DNA of 64,000 nucleotides from Cannabis sativa (taxonomy: Eukaryota; Streptophyta; Magnoliopsida; Rosales; Cannabaceae). The position numbers were made by a program, and so were the translations under genes. The stretch is taken from the NCBI RefSeq assembly GCF_029168945.1, contig NC_083604.1, forward strand, positions 37,443,686 through 37,507,685, read 5' to 3'. The notes below the pieces were generated by a model. It made no database searches. It saw only the letters and a program-made list of their open reading frames with translations, and was not told the DNA's origin. Each line of letters opens with the position of its first letter. The stretch's first letter is position 1. Shown here one piece after another: positions 33,888 through 46,758 of this stretch.

Positions 33888-35047
33888 AACAAGAGGTTCC
33901 AGGGGAACCAGGGTAGAGGCAATCGCAAGAGTGGCTCTGAAACCCAATACACTTACCCAGAGTGCCCCAGTTGTAAAAAGCACCATCTGGGGGAGTTTAA
34001 AGGGCAGGGGTGCTTTCAGTGTGGTATGTCAGGGCATTACAAAAGGGATTGTCCCCAGCTCAGGACCGAAACACCAAAGACTGCAATGAAACCCACTCCA
34101 GCAAGGGTGTTCGCGATAACTCAGGCTGATGCAGAAGCCAACCCTTCTGTGGTAACAGGTCAGCTCTCGCTGAACAACTCGTATTTCTCTGTGTTGTTTG
34201 ACTCTGGAGCCACTCAATCTTATGTGGCAGCCAGAATTTTTAGTAAATTGGATAGACCGCATGATAGTCATGAATCAGGGTTTGGAACCCTACTGCCTCG
34301 CAGAAAGTTAGTCATCTCTAAAAGGTGGCTTAGGTCAATGCCAATCAGAATAGAGGATAGAGAGTTGAGTGCTAATTTGATAGAAATGAATTTAGCAGAT
34401 TTTGATATTATACTTGGAATGGATTTCTTGTCCAAGTACTCAGCCAGTATCGATTGTAAGAGGAAGATGGTAATCTTCCAACCAGAAGGCGAGGAATCGT
34501 TTGTCTTTGTCGGTTCGATTCAGGGATCTCGAATCCCGATAATTTCAGTACTGACAGCCAGGGAATTGTTACGAGAGGGATGTCTAGGGTTTTTGGTCAG
34601 GGTATTGGATACCACTCGGCCTGACTCTGTACGGCCAGAAGACATCAAGGTGGTTCAGAAACTTTTAGATGTTTTTCCGGATGAACTTTCGGGTTTACCA
34701 CCGCAGAGAGAAATTGATTGTTTATCATTGATTTGGCACATGGAGCAGAACGAGTTTCTAAGGCCCCTTACAAAATGGCTCCAGCAGAACTTAAAGAGTT
34801 GAAAATTCAACTCCAGGGGTTGCTTGACATAGGGTTTTCGCGACCTAGTGTGTCACCTTGGGGAGCTCCGGTATTATTTGTTAAGAAGAAAGATGGGTCT
34901 GTACGAATGTGCATTGACTACCGAGAATTGGATAAGTTAACAATCAGGATCAACTTCAGGGGAAGACGGTCAATTCAAAGATTGATCTCTCATCAGGCTA
35001 TCATTAGTTGAGAATCCGAGAGGAGGACATCCCAAAGACGGTTTTTC
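33888..35047 (+). pseudogene. pol: TE-E Gypsy zinc knuckle, protease and RT N-terminus, cut by TE-F
   Basis: In the gag frame come CPSCKKHH and the knuckle CFQCGMSGHYKRDCP. The aspartic protease follows with active site FDSGATQSYV near 34200, then FDIILGMDFLSKY. The RT start shifts frame near 34720 ([21 protein letters not shown], then [27 protein letters not shown]). After LTIR about 15 expected codons are absent, then another frame gives [17 protein letters not shown], a stop, and REEDIPKT, where TE-F interrupts at 35047. The domain resumes at 51502. Confidence 0.85.
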
Positions 35048-36911
35048 TATTGGGCTTTATGCCCTAAATAAAACTCTTTTTCAATGTAATCTCTATTAGT
35101 TAAATATCAAGAAAGAGACAGAAGTATTTTCATCACTTGTTTAATGTGTCATTTGGTTCATGTTATCATTTATATGTTTATTTGATTTATAAATTCATCC
35201 AAATCCTTATCACATTTATGTTCTTGTTTATTGTGTCGTTAGCACAGTGGAAAGTAATCAAGATTGTGTGATTAAATATATATTCCTAGATTTATCAGTA
35301 CACAGGGTTTAACTGATATGGTAATCTACAACATAGTTTACTTCCACCTTAGATAAGTGCTATGTCCTTTCCAGGGCATTGGTTAAAGTAAAGCTTGGGT
35401 TGGATGCATGGAGTATGCATCGGAAGGGACCGATATTGAACTTTGAATCAGATCTGCTAAACTTACCGTAATATCTATTCAATTTAATATCACTTAGTTG
35501 ATCCTAGATCAGATGATCTTAATCATGACATGGTTAGGTTAGATATCAAGAGTATTATACATTTTCTTTGATTTGTTAGTTAAGCTTACTTTTTGGTCAG
35601 GGTGATACGTACATTTTGGGAACATGATAGTGCAATTGTGTGGGAGCGCTAAACATAGATATGGAATCTATAGCTTCTATCAGGGCATAGAAGTGAAATG
35701 ATGATTTCCTTCGAGCTTGGCTAAACAGAGATAAATGGTTGAGTACTCATTTCATTGAAATATCATTTATAGGTGGCTAAGTGTTTTAAGGATAAAATAC
35801 ATTGAAGGGTGTAATGGTAAATTAATCCCTATACAATGTAAATCATCTATAGAGGATCATTGATTATTGGAATTATAACAATGGATAACTAATAGCGTAT
35901 CTATATCGTGGAACATATAGACCGTTCTATATAACTGAGAGTGCAATTCCAAGTTCTATGGTGGATGCAACAAGGAATTAATAAGTCAGTGAATTTACTT
36001 GGTAAATTCTAGAGCTGCTTATTAGAAGCTCAGATATATAGGCCCATGGTCCCCATACTAGTTGAGACAATACTACTTGTAAGACTCACTCAACTGATTT
36101 TGATTAATCAATTATAATTCTAAAATTAGACTGTCTAGTTTATGAATTTTCACTAAGTAAGGGCTTAATTGTGAAGAAAGAGTATCTAGGATTTATTTGT
36201 TAATTAAGAGGCTTTGTTAAGTCTAATTAATAAATATATTAAATGATAATATTATTTAATAATTAATTTTTAGTTATTAAATAATTAGAATTGGCACTTA
36301 AGTGGTTAAATTGGAAAATTGGCATTTTTGAGAAAATAAGATGGAAAAAAATGAGAAAATGGCAAAATTGCTAAGTGGGCCCAATAACAATCCTTGGCCG
36401 GCCACACTATTGTAATTCACCATTTATTTTTTTTATTATTATTTTAATGCTAATTAAATCTAACCTAACCCTAAGTGGTTTCCTATAAATAGGTAGTGAT
36501 GGCTTAAGGGAAAAGATGATGCATCTCATTCCTTCAGTAAAATTTTTAAGCCTCTCTTCCTATACCTAGCCGAAACCATTCTCTCTCTCTTCCTCTCTTC
36601 AAAACTGAACCTTATAGTGAAAGAGTGAGTGCCCACACACATCAAGTAGTACTCAATCATAGTGTGTAAGGTTGTGAAGAATCCAATTTCAAGAGAAGGA
36701 GATTCAGACTCAGATCTTGGTGATACCCTGCTACAGAAAGGATACAAGAGTTAGAGATCTGAGTGGAAGGAGACATTATATTCCGCTGCAACTACTGTAA
36801 GGTTCCTGATACTTTATATGTGTTTATTTCATATCGTTTTAGAAGTTCATATTTAGGATGTTAATAACATACTTGTTAGTAAATCTAGATCCTGGTAAAA
36901 TAATTCCAACA
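35048..36911 (+). repeat. TE-F 5' LTR (1,864 bp)
   Basis: Ends TTCCAACA before the primer site. GGCCGGCC at about 36397-36404, CTATAAATAG at 36483-36492, AGTGCCCACACACATCAAG at 36628-36646. Confidence 0.9.
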
Positions 36912-36913
36912 AC

Positions 36914-36926
36914 TGGCCGCAGAGCC
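36914..36926 (+). other. TE-F primer-binding site (mutated)
   Basis: TGGCCGCAGAGCC, against TGGCACCAGAGCC in TE-H and TE-D: two adjacent changes. Confidence 0.7.
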
Positions 36927-39905
36927 ATGGTAATTGATTTACTTTCAAGAAATTTGGACTTAAAACGATTTATGTGTGATTTGGATGGTTTCATGTTGAT
37001 CTGTGTGTTATTTGATGATTGATTGATGTTTGTGAAATTTTTATGAAAAATAATTAAATTTTCGTTATGGAATTATTTTTGTGGGATAGTTTGGGAAAAA
37101 TTATGCAATTCACTTTTTTACAGAACTTGATTTCAATTTAATTTGAATTAGTTATGATTTTTTGAAGTTTTTAAAAAAAAAAGATAGGGGTGGTGACACC
37201 CCATACGCGCGCGGATCCGAATGATCACTCGGTCACGCCCGCCTCAGACAAGAGGCTGTCTGAGATTTCTCGGTCGGATGCCTCGTTTTTGTCTGAATGC
37301 CTGGCTCCGCGCGCGGATGAGGCTGCTTGCAGCCTCTCTGACCGAGATTTCTCGGTCCTGCATCCCAAGTAGAGCGCGCGGATGGTATGTAATGCATACC
37401 ATCCGTACAACTTACAATTTTTTCAATTTTCTTCATTTTTTCTTGCTTTTTCATGAAATTAATTTCGGATTTTTTGTGTAATTTTGTATTTAGATTTTTG
37501 TTTTTCATATTTCAAATCTAATTATCAGAATTAAATTAATTAGTATTTTTTAAAATTAATTTAAGATATTAGTGAAATTTGAAGCTTTAAAATAGGTAAA
37601 AATCTAATTTTTTGCTTAATTAATTATCTTATTTTTTAAAAATTTGATTATTTTATCTTATTTTAAATTTAAGGTCAGATATTTAGATTTAATTTTTTTT
37701 TTAAAATTAATTGACCTTATTTAAAATTTAAAATAAGATTATCATGATTTTTTAAATAGAAATAGGATATTATGCTAACTTTTAAATTTTGTTATTTTTT
37801 ATTTAAATTAAATTGTAAAATCAGAAAAATGATATTAGATTATCATTTTATTTTATTGAATATTTAATTTTTAAAATAACATAAAATTTGAAAAGTTGTT
37901 AGCATTTTTTTTAAAAAGATTCTTAGGTTCGTTGAAACCTAATTTTTCAAATTTATAGGTTTAATTTTAAATTTTTTTTAATTTATTTATTTATTCAAAT
38001 ATTCCGAAAAAAAAATATTTTTTATTTGTTTAATTATTTTCGAAATTATTAAATTAAATAAACTCTATATCCAACTTGTTGCAGGTGTATGTGTTTTATA
38101 TTGTTTGATTATCAAAATAAGTTTTATAAAACCTATTATTGCTTGATCTAAATTGTCATGGTTAACTTGTTGACAGATCTAATGATTTGATTTTAACCCA
38201 TGGTTCAATTGTCAATAGGTCAAACCAATAATTTGTAACAGGTAAATTTTGCATTCTTCTTTCATCTGTGTATAACCTAGTAACATGATAGGATCCATCC
38301 AAATCTGTGTGCATGTGTGAGCCTATATGTTTGTTTTGGGCTTAGATGCATATAGGTAGCCCATTTAATTTTTGTAATTAAAATGGACTACGTTGCTAAA
38401 TAAAATGTCACACCATGATAGATTTTATTTAGGGCCAATTAGTGTTTGGGCCTATTCAATTAATAACAATTGTTCATTTTAAGGTTAAATTCCTCTCTTT
38501 TGGGCCTTGTGTGAGAGTTAGGGGGCCATAGCAGTGGGTACGACATACTGAACCCAGGCCTCCCTCACATGAACAACCCAAACTGTAAAGGCTCATTTGC
38601 TTGATTTGAATGACTGTACTAGGTTAATTAAATTAGTTTAACCAAACAAAATTAATTAGCAACATAATTAATTTCAAACTATATGAAATTAATTTTTCTT
38701 TTGAATATTTTAAAATTAATTTAAGAAAAACACACTTAGTTTAATGAAATTAATTCAAGATAAACTATATGTATTTTTCTTGTATTTAATTAAATATAGA
38801 ATTGTAACTAATTAGATTCTCTTGAAGCTTAATTATTTAATATTTCATAAAATATTCATATTTAAGTTGTAAATTAGTTATTTATAACTAATTTTTGAAT
38901 CAACTTGAATTCGAATATTTTTAAAATTTAAAATTAAGTTGAGGAATTCTAGGAATTAGTTATTGAGAGATTCTTGGAATATTTTTTAAGTTGAAAGTTT
39001 GTTAACTTTGGATCAACTTAAAATGGAATATTTTTCAAATTAAGTGGTTAGTAACTTAATTTGTTATTTAATTAAATTTTGAAAAAATAATTTAAGTTGA
39101 AAATTTTGTTATTTTAGAACAACTTAAATTAGATATTTTTGAGTATTTATTTTATTATATTTGAAATTTTCAAAATTTTATATATTTTTTTATATAATGA
39201 TTTTCGAAAATTAAATATTGAAAATTAAATTAAAGTTGAAAATTAATTTTTAATTAATTTTGGACCAACTTTAAATTAATTAATTTTCATTATTGAAATA
39301 TATGGATTAAAATAAATGATTAATTAAAAATACATTATTTTAAATAATGAGCTTTAATCAAGATATATTCGATCTTCATTGTTGGTCTTACAATAGTTAA
39401 ATATTTTCAATATAACCTCGAGATGCTAGACTTTGTCTCCCTTATGGATGGTTATTCGTTGAAAGCATTTAACATCGTAAGATCTCATTTGATAAGTATT
39501 TTGTAAGTTTTCATCTCTATTAGACACTCCCATACGGTGACTACTTAGAGATAAACTTACAGAACATGAAACAATGGTGGAAGCTCATAAAATGAGAATA
39601 ACCTTGACTCTCGCCTACCGGGACAACGCTGGATTCTCATTTTGATCGAATAAAAGGTTGCTAAAATGGTATCCATTTTAGATGAGCTGACTACTCTATT
39701 CAACTAACGTTATCTTTGACTCCCGCCTACCGGGACACTATATTTCATTATGTTGGAAACCTTGGAAAATAATAAATATGTTTAGTTTTAGTTTTTTTTT
39801 TTTTTTTTGCAAACATATCTGATTACTTGTTATTTTCTGAACTTGTGTATGAATTTATTGAACCAAATGATTTACTTCTGTTTATTGATATTTGTAGTGT
39901 CAATA
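36927..39905 (+). other. TE-F untranslated leader
   Basis: AT-rich, no gene. Contains the hairpin island (37200-37412), the GTGTGAG...CTCACATGA module (about 38505-38580) and the pre-gag module (about 39350-39775). The latter has two copies of a GACTCYCGCCTACCGGGAC variant near 39605 and 39718, in which the AAAC of the other elements is shortened. Confidence 0.75.
37200..37412 (+). other. TE-F leader GC-rich hairpin island
   Basis: Three perfect small hairpins follow one another: GAGGCTGC-TT-GCAGCCTC, GACCGAGA-TT-TCTCGGTC and GGATGGTATG-TAATG-CATACCATCC. Blocks of CGCGCGGAT occur three times around them. The final stem is followed by GTACAACTT. The order matches TE-H with different stem bases. 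Confidence 0.75.
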
Positions 39906-40187
39906 ATGTACAACACACATCCCAACACTCATCTAGAATATGCATTTAGGAATGAACTTGAAGGTGTGAATAAGACTCCTGGTCAGAGTAATACTTCACA
40001 CTTGCTTATGATGAACATGAAATTCCAGAAAGCAGCTAAGCTGGGAATTGTTCAATCTGAAGAGCAAAGAGTTCATAGCTCCGACAATCCTACTACTTCA
40101 AGCTTAGTTGAGAAAAATAAAGAAAGTGATTTCACTTCCTCAGATTATCCTTCCCAACAGATTGAACCAGCAATAAGAACAATCTAA
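39906..40187 (+). pseudogene. gag: TE-F gag fragment
   Basis: From ATG 39906 the frame gives a short N-terminus and then SHLLMMNMKFQKAAKLGI, the middle of the capsid region. It then turns into a serine/threonine/glutamate-rich stretch and stops at 40185-40187. The second half of the capsid and the CCHC knuckle present in TE-H are absent. The N-terminal domain seen in TE-C Gag is also absent. Probably an internal deletion derivative. Confidence 0.7.
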
Positions 40188-41596
40188 AAATGGTTAAGCA
40201 ATAATGCTTTAGTTTTTCAATCATGTGTTTTAGAGAATGATAAATCCATATGGATTCTTGATTTTGGATCTACAAACCATGTCAGTTGTTCAATGCAATT
40301 GCTTGAAAACTGGAATTATTTGAAATCTGGTGAGTTGAAACTTAAAGTTGGTAATGGCGAAATGGTATCGGTTAGAGCCAGAGGAAAAGCCAAACTCAAG
40401 TTTCAGAACAGAATTTTGGAATCAGACAATATCTTATTCATTCCAAATTTTAGTAGAAACTTGATTTCTGTTTCATGCTTACAATTGCAACAATACAAAT
40501 TAGATTTTTTGAGTTCTGGTTCTACCATTTCTCGAAATGACATTCAAATTTGTGTTGCATCTATGGAACAGGGGCTTTATGTTCTAAGACCAGATGAACC
40601 ATTTACGCTTCATAACGAACTGTTTAAAGTAGCTAAACCTAGAAACCACAAAAAAGCAAAAGATCGATAATGAAGACGAAACATATCTATGGCACTTACG
40701 TCTTGGTCATATAGGCTATGATAGACTTCACAAATTAACCAATGGTGGTCCATTGAAAAGTGTCACCTTAGGTGAATTACCAGTTTGTTAATCTTGCCTA
40801 GAAGGCAAAATGACAAAACGTTCTTTCTCTGCAAAGGGAGAGTGTGCCAAGGAACCACTACGCATAGTACATTCAGATCTTTGTGGACCACTGAATGTCA
40901 AAGCTAGAGGTGGTTATGAGTACTTTGTCACTTTCATTGACGATTACTCTAGATATGGTCACATTTACCTTTATGTATAAGAAATTTGAAACGTTTGAAA
41001 AGTTTCAGGAATTTTTAGCATTAGCTCAAAACCAATTGGGTAAAACCTTAAAGATCTTGCGAACTGATAGGGGTGGAGAATATATGGATATGCAGTTCAA
41101 AGATCATTTAATTGAACTTGGCATTGAATCCCAATTGACTGCCCCTAGCATTCCACAATAAAATGGAGTTGCAGAAAGAAGAAATCGCACGCTTTTGGAA
41201 ATGGTTAGGTCCATGCTTAGCTACTCAACTCTACCCACGTCCTTCTGGGGATATGTAATTCAGATGGCGACCGACATTTTAAATGTTGTTCCATCTAAAT
41301 CAATCCCTAAGACACCTTTAGAATTATGGAATGGTCGTACACTTAGTTTACGTCATTATAGAATCTTGGGGGTGCCATGCTCGTGTCTTAAGAAAGAAAG
41401 ATGGCAAACTTGAAAAGTTAACTGAGGTTTGCATGTTTGTTGAAAATTCTAAGGAGACTAGGGGTGGACTATTTTATAGTCGCAAGGATAATAAAGGGTT
41501 TGTTTCCACAAACGCCACTTTCCTTGAAGATGACTATATTAAGAATTTCAAGCCACAAAGCAAAGTAGTATTGGAGGAAATGCTTTCACATATAAG
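40188..41596 (+). pseudogene. pol: TE-F protease and integrase
   Basis: Continues the gag frame after one stop. The protease site reads DFGSTNHV instead of DSGSTNHV, losing the conserved serine, followed by LKVGNGEMVSV and FIPNFSRNLISVSCL. A frameshift near 40660 leads to integrase: YLWHLRLGHIGYD and SCLEGKMTKRSF, with a stop between the CxxC cysteines (near 40787). Core residues follow: HSDLCGPL (D), ILRTDRGGEY (D) and NGVAERRNRTLLE (E), with further stops and a frameshift near 41370. Then TRGGLFYSRKDNK. TE-H interrupts in the hinge at 41596. Confidence 0.88.
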
Positions 41597-43471
41597 TGTT
41601 GGATTTTATGCCCTAAATAAAACTCTATTTCAATGTAATCCAGATTATTCAATATCAATATAGTAACAGAAGTATTTTTCATTCATTTGTGTATGTTTTG
41701 GTTCAATTAATCAATTGTTTGTCTATTTGATTTATAAATTCATCCAAACCCCTTTCACATACTTGATCATGTTTATTGTGTTGTCAACACAGATGAAAGT
41801 AAACATGACTATGTGAATAAAGTATTCCTAGATTTATCAGAACACTGGGTTTTACTGATATGACAATCTACAACAGAGTTTACTTGCATTTGGAGAAATG
41901 CTATGCTCTTTCCAGAACATAGGTTAAAGTAAAGCTCAGGTTGGATGCATGGAGTATGCATTGGAATGGACCGATATTGAACTTTGAAAGAGATTTATGA
42001 AACTTACCGTAAATATCGATTCAATTCAATATCACTAAGTTGATCCTAGATCACATGATCGAAATCCTGATATGGTTAGGCTCAATCTCAAGAGTGTTAT
42101 TCGTGTTCTTTGATTTGTTAGTTAAGCCTAATTTTTGGTCAGGGTAATACATATATTTTGGGAACACGGTAGTACGATTGAGTGGGAGCGCTAACATAAA
42201 TATGGAATCTATAGCTTCTATCTGGCGAATAGTAAGCAAAGGGTGATTTCCTTTGAGCTTAACCAAACGAGATAAATGATTGAGTGCTCATTTCACTTAG
42301 TTGAAATATCATTTATACAGGGTTAAGTGTTTTAAGGACAAAATACATTGTAGGGTGTTATGGTATTTAGTCCCTTTACAGTGTAAATCATCCATATAGA
42401 GGATCATTGATCACATTAGGATTATAACAATGGATAACTAATGATGTGTCTATATGGTGGAACATATAGAGCATTCTATATACTGAGAGTGCAATTCTGA
42501 GTTCTATGTGTGGATTCAACGAAGAATTAATAAGTCAGGGAATTTAAGTAGTAAATTCTAGATCTGCTTATTGGAAGCTCGGATATATAGACCCATGGTC
42601 CCCCCACTAGTTGAGATAATATTACTTGTAAGACTCATTTAATTGATTTTAATTAATCAATTATAATTCTCAAGATAGACTCTGTCTATTTGAGAATTTA
42701 TCACTTATTAAGGGCTAAACAGTAAATAGAGATTTTGAAGGGCATATTTATTAATTAGGAAACTTTAATTAGTTTTATTATTAATAAAATAAATGACAAT
42801 ATATTATTTGATAATTAATTTTAATTACTAAATAATTAGATTTGACATTTATGTGGTTGAACAAAAGAATTGACAATTTTTGACAAAACAGGAAACTATC
42901 AATGTAGGAAAAGGAAAGTTGGAAAAGTGGCAAGCCTTGTTTCCACAATGCCTAGGCCGGCCACTTAAGCTTCCTTTTCTCTTTGATTTTTTCAATTTTA
43001 AATGTCAATTAATTCAATTATAGCCCTGGGTGGTCTTCTATAAATAGAAGGCAAAGGCTTCAGTTTTCAACAACACATTCACAACATTATTCTGACAGAA
43101 TTTTCTCTCTGAAAATTCTCTCTGAGCCGCCACCCTCTCTCTCTATTCCTTCACTGTTTCGAAATTTATAAGTGTTAGAGTAGTGCCCACACACATCAAG
43201 TAATACCTCAATCATAGTGAGGAAGGCTGTGTAGAATTCAGAAACAACAAAGAAGGACTATCGGGCTCAGATCTTGATTATACTCTGCTACAGAAAGGAA
43301 TCAAGGGTTAGAGATCTGAGTGGGAGGAGACATATATTCCGCTGCACCCAATGTAAGATTTCTGATACTTTTATGTGTTTAAATTTCCTTCGTTTTAGAA
43401 GTTCATATTTAGGTTGTTAAATCAACATACTTGTGAGTAGACCTAAGTTCCTGGTAAAATAACTTCCAACA
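41597..43471 (+). repeat. TE-H 5' LTR (1,875 bp)
   Basis: TG...CA ends, GGCCGGCC at about 42955-42962, CTATAAATAG at 43038-43047, AGTGCCCACACACATCAAG at 43182-43200. Primer site starts two bases downstream. Confidence 0.93.
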
Positions 43472-43473
43472 AC

Positions 43474-43486
43474 TGGCACCAGAGCC
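43474..43486 (+). other. TE-H primer-binding site
   Basis: TGGCACCAGAGCC, tRNA-Met type with one or two changes from TGGTATCAGAGCC. Confidence 0.8.
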
Positions 43487-45300
43487 ATGGTAATTGATTT
43501 GCTTGCAAGAAATTTGGACTTAAAACGATTTGTTTGTGTTTTGGATGGTATCATGTTGCTTTGTGTGTCATATTGATGTTTGATTGTTGTTTGTGAATTC
43601 TGGGAAAAATAGTTACTTTTCTGTCTCTGCAATTATTTTTCTTGGATAGTTTGGAAGATTCTAAGCAGTTTACTTTTTTACAGAACTCGATTTCGATTTA
43701 ATTTGAATTAGTTATGAATTTTTGAAAATTGGAAAAATCGGGATGATGAGCACCCTCATCATGCGCGCGGAATGGCTGCAAGCAGCCTTCCTGCGCCGTG
43801 ATTCCTCGGCGTGCGACCCCTGAGACGCGCGCGGATGGGCATGCCTGGCATGCCATCCGTACAGTTCATCAATTTTTCAATTTTTTTCGATTTTTCATGC
43901 TATTTCATGGAATTAAATTCCGATTTTTTGTGTAGTTTTGTATATTGATTTTTGTTTTTCAAATTTCAAATCTAATTATCAGAAATAAATTAATTTTATT
44001 TTTTTAAAAATTAATTTTAGATATTAGTGTAATTTGATTTTGAAAATAGGAAAAATTAAGTTTTGCTTACCTCTTTTCTTATTTCCTTTAAAATTTGATT
44101 ATTTTATTTTTTTAAGGTCAGATATTAATTTTTTTGGTAACTTGACCTTAATTAGAATAAGATCAAAATAATCATGATATTTTAAAAGAGGAAATAAGGT
44201 ATTTTTGTTAACTTTTAAATTTTGTTATTTTTACTTAAATTAAATTGTAAAACAAGAAAAGGGTATGTATTTACCATTTTCTATTTTATTATTTAATTTA
44301 TTAAATAACATGAAATTTAAAAGGAAAGATAGCAATTTATTTTGAAATGACATTTAGGTTACCCAAAACCTAATTTTTCAAAATGGTAGGTTTAATTTTT
44401 TTTAAATTTTATTTTTCGAAATATATGTTTAAAATTAAATAAATCCTACATCCAACTATCCAAATCTAACCTTGTTGCAGGAGTATGTGTTTTAGATTGT
44501 TTGTAAGTTTTCTAAAACCTATTATTGCTTGATCTAAATTGCCTTGGTTAACTTGTTGATAGATCCAATGAACTAATTTTAACCAATGGTTCAATTGATG
44601 ATAGATCAAGTAAATAATTTGTAACAGGTAATTTTTACAATCTTCTTTCATCTGTGTATGACCTAGTAACATGATAGGATCCATCCAAATGTTTGTGCTT
44701 GTTTGAGCCTATATGTTTAATTTCTGTTATGGATACATATAGGTTGTTGTTGCTAAATAAAATATCAAACCTGATAGATTTTATTTAGGCTCATTTAGTG
44801 GTGAGCCTATTCAATTAATAACAGTTGTTCATTTTAAGGTTAAATTCCTCTCTTTTGGGCCTTGTGTGAGAGTTGGAAGCCTTAGAAGTGGGTACGACAT
44901 ACTGGACCCAGCCCCCCCTCACATGAACAATCCCAATTGTGAAGGCCCATATGGTGGCGACCATATTTGACTTGCAAATTATGAAACAATGGTGGAAGCT
45001 CATAAGATAGAATTGCCTTGACTCTCGCCTAAACGGGACAACGCTGAATTCCAATCTTGATGGAATAAAAGGTTGCTAGAATGTTTGACATTTTAGATGA
45101 ATTGATAACTTTATTCAATGGATGATGCTTTGACTCTCGCCTAAACGGGACACTGTATCAGTTCATTGGAAACCTTGGAAAATAAACTATGTTAGATTTA
45201 GTATTTTTATAACATATGTGATTATTTGTTTTCTGAACTTGTGTATGAATTTATAGAACAAAAACCTTACTTCTGTTTATTGATATGTTGTAGTGCCAAA
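43487..45300 (+). other. TE-H untranslated leader, shortened
   Basis: Only 1.8 kb, because sequence is missing at about 44950, where the GTGTGAG module (about 44865-44935) runs straight into the pre-gag module. The hairpin island is at 43755-43862. GACTCTCGCCTAAACGGGAC occurs at about 45019 and 45131. No gene. Confidence 0.75.
43755..43862 (+). other. TE-H leader GC-rich hairpin island
   Basis: GGCTGC-AA-GCAGCC, then CGCCG-TGATTCCT-CGGCG, then GGATGG(G)CATGCC-T-GGCATGCCATCC. GCGCGCGGA blocks precede the first and last stems, and CGTACAG follows the last. Confidence 0.75.
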
Positions 45301-46758
45301 ATGAATAACCCTCATCCCGATCCACTCCTAGTTAGTATCTTTGCAAAAGAACTCAATAGTGTGAAAATGCATCCTGGTAGTTGCATTAACTCGCACCTAT
45401 TGTTGATGAATCTGAAATTCCAAAAGGCAAATCTACTAGGAATTGATTTATCAAAGGAACAATGGGTACGACTCATACTTAATAGTCTTCCTCAGGAGTA
45501 TGATAGTTTTGTTCTATATTACTTATTGAACAATCCTCACTCCTCCGACATGGACAAACTCGAGACTGAGTTGAGGGCCCATGAGCGGAATCTGATTGCA
45601 ATGGGACCTCTTGGTATTGCAAACTTTAATCAGAGGAAGAAGATTAAGCATGAGGGCTCTAACAAAGCTGCTTCTTCAAGTACAATTATCAGACATCATG
45701 TTCTATGTGCGAATTGTAATGGAGAGGGACATAAAGAAGAACAATGTCCCAGGCTTCTAGAAAATTCAAACGAAGGTGATGCTTTTGTCTTTGAATCATG
45801 TGTTTTAGAGAACGACAAATCCACCTGGATTGTTGATTCTGGATCTACTAACCATGTATGTTCTTCATTGCAGCTGCTTGAAACTTGGGAGAATCTTCAC
45901 CCAGATGAGTTAAAGCTTAAAGTTGGAAATGGCGAGTTGGTATCAGTTAAAGCAAGAGGAACAGCCCGAATCAAGTTTAATTCTAAGAAGTTGTTACTTT
46001 TAGAGAATGTTCTATATATTCCCAATTTTAGTAGAAACTTGATTAGTGTTTCATGTTTACAAACACAATTTTATATATTGAATTTTTCGAGTTCAAATTG
46101 TTCAATTTCTCGTAATGGATTTCATATATGTGTTGCAAACATGGAACAAGGGCTTTATGTTTTAAGACCTGATACTCAAATCTCACTAAATACTGAACTT
46201 TTCAATGGAGCTAAACCTAGAAGCCTTAAGAGAAAAGAGATTGATAATGATGATCAAACTTATCTATGGCATTTACGTTTAGGTCATATAGGCTTTGATA
46301 GACTCAATAGGCTAACCAAAGACGGTCCATTGAAAAATGTCGTCTTAGGAGAACTGCCAGTTTGCGAGTCTTGCCTAGAAGGAAAAATGACCAAACGTTC
46401 TTTCTCTACGAAGGGATAGCGTGCCAAACAACCCCTAGGGTTAGTGCATTCAGATGTTTGCGAACCGCTGAATGTAAAAGCCAGAGGAGGTTATGAGTAT
46501 TTCATCACTTTCATTGACGATTTCTCTAGATACAATTTTCTTTACCTAATGCAAAAGAAATCTGAAACGTTTGAAAAGTTTCAGGAATTTCATCCTTTGG
46601 CTCAAAACCAATTAGGTAAAACATTAAAGATCTTGCGAACTGATAGGGGTGGAGAATATATGGATATGCAGTTCAAAGATCATTTAACTGAACTTGGAAT
46701 TGAATCCCAATATACTGCCCCAAGCACTCCACAGCAGAATGAAGTTGCAAAGCCCTAA
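45301..46758 (+). pseudogene. gag-pol: TE-H gag-protease-integrase, truncated at the 3' LTR
   Basis: ATG 45301 follows the pre-gag module. Gag is short at its N-terminus relative to TE-C; capsid motifs are LLLMNLKFQKANLLGI and LILNSLPQEYDSF. The CCHC knuckle CANCNGEGHKEEQCP follows, and the protease site DSGSTNHV is intact. Integrase HHCC (LWHLRLGHIGFD, PVCESCLEGK) and the core through ILRTDRGGEY are in the same frame. One stop, TAG at 46417-46419, replaces an expected glutamate codon. The frame then ends in the LTR at 46758, just after TAPSTPQQN, before the catalytic glutamate. RT and RNase H are deleted. The best-preserved gag-pol of its lineage here, apart from the deletion. Confidence 0.9.

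Noticed and set aside
37190..37508. Four overlapping open frames
   Set aside because: Same reason: GC-rich leader island of TE-F, structured RNA rather than protein.
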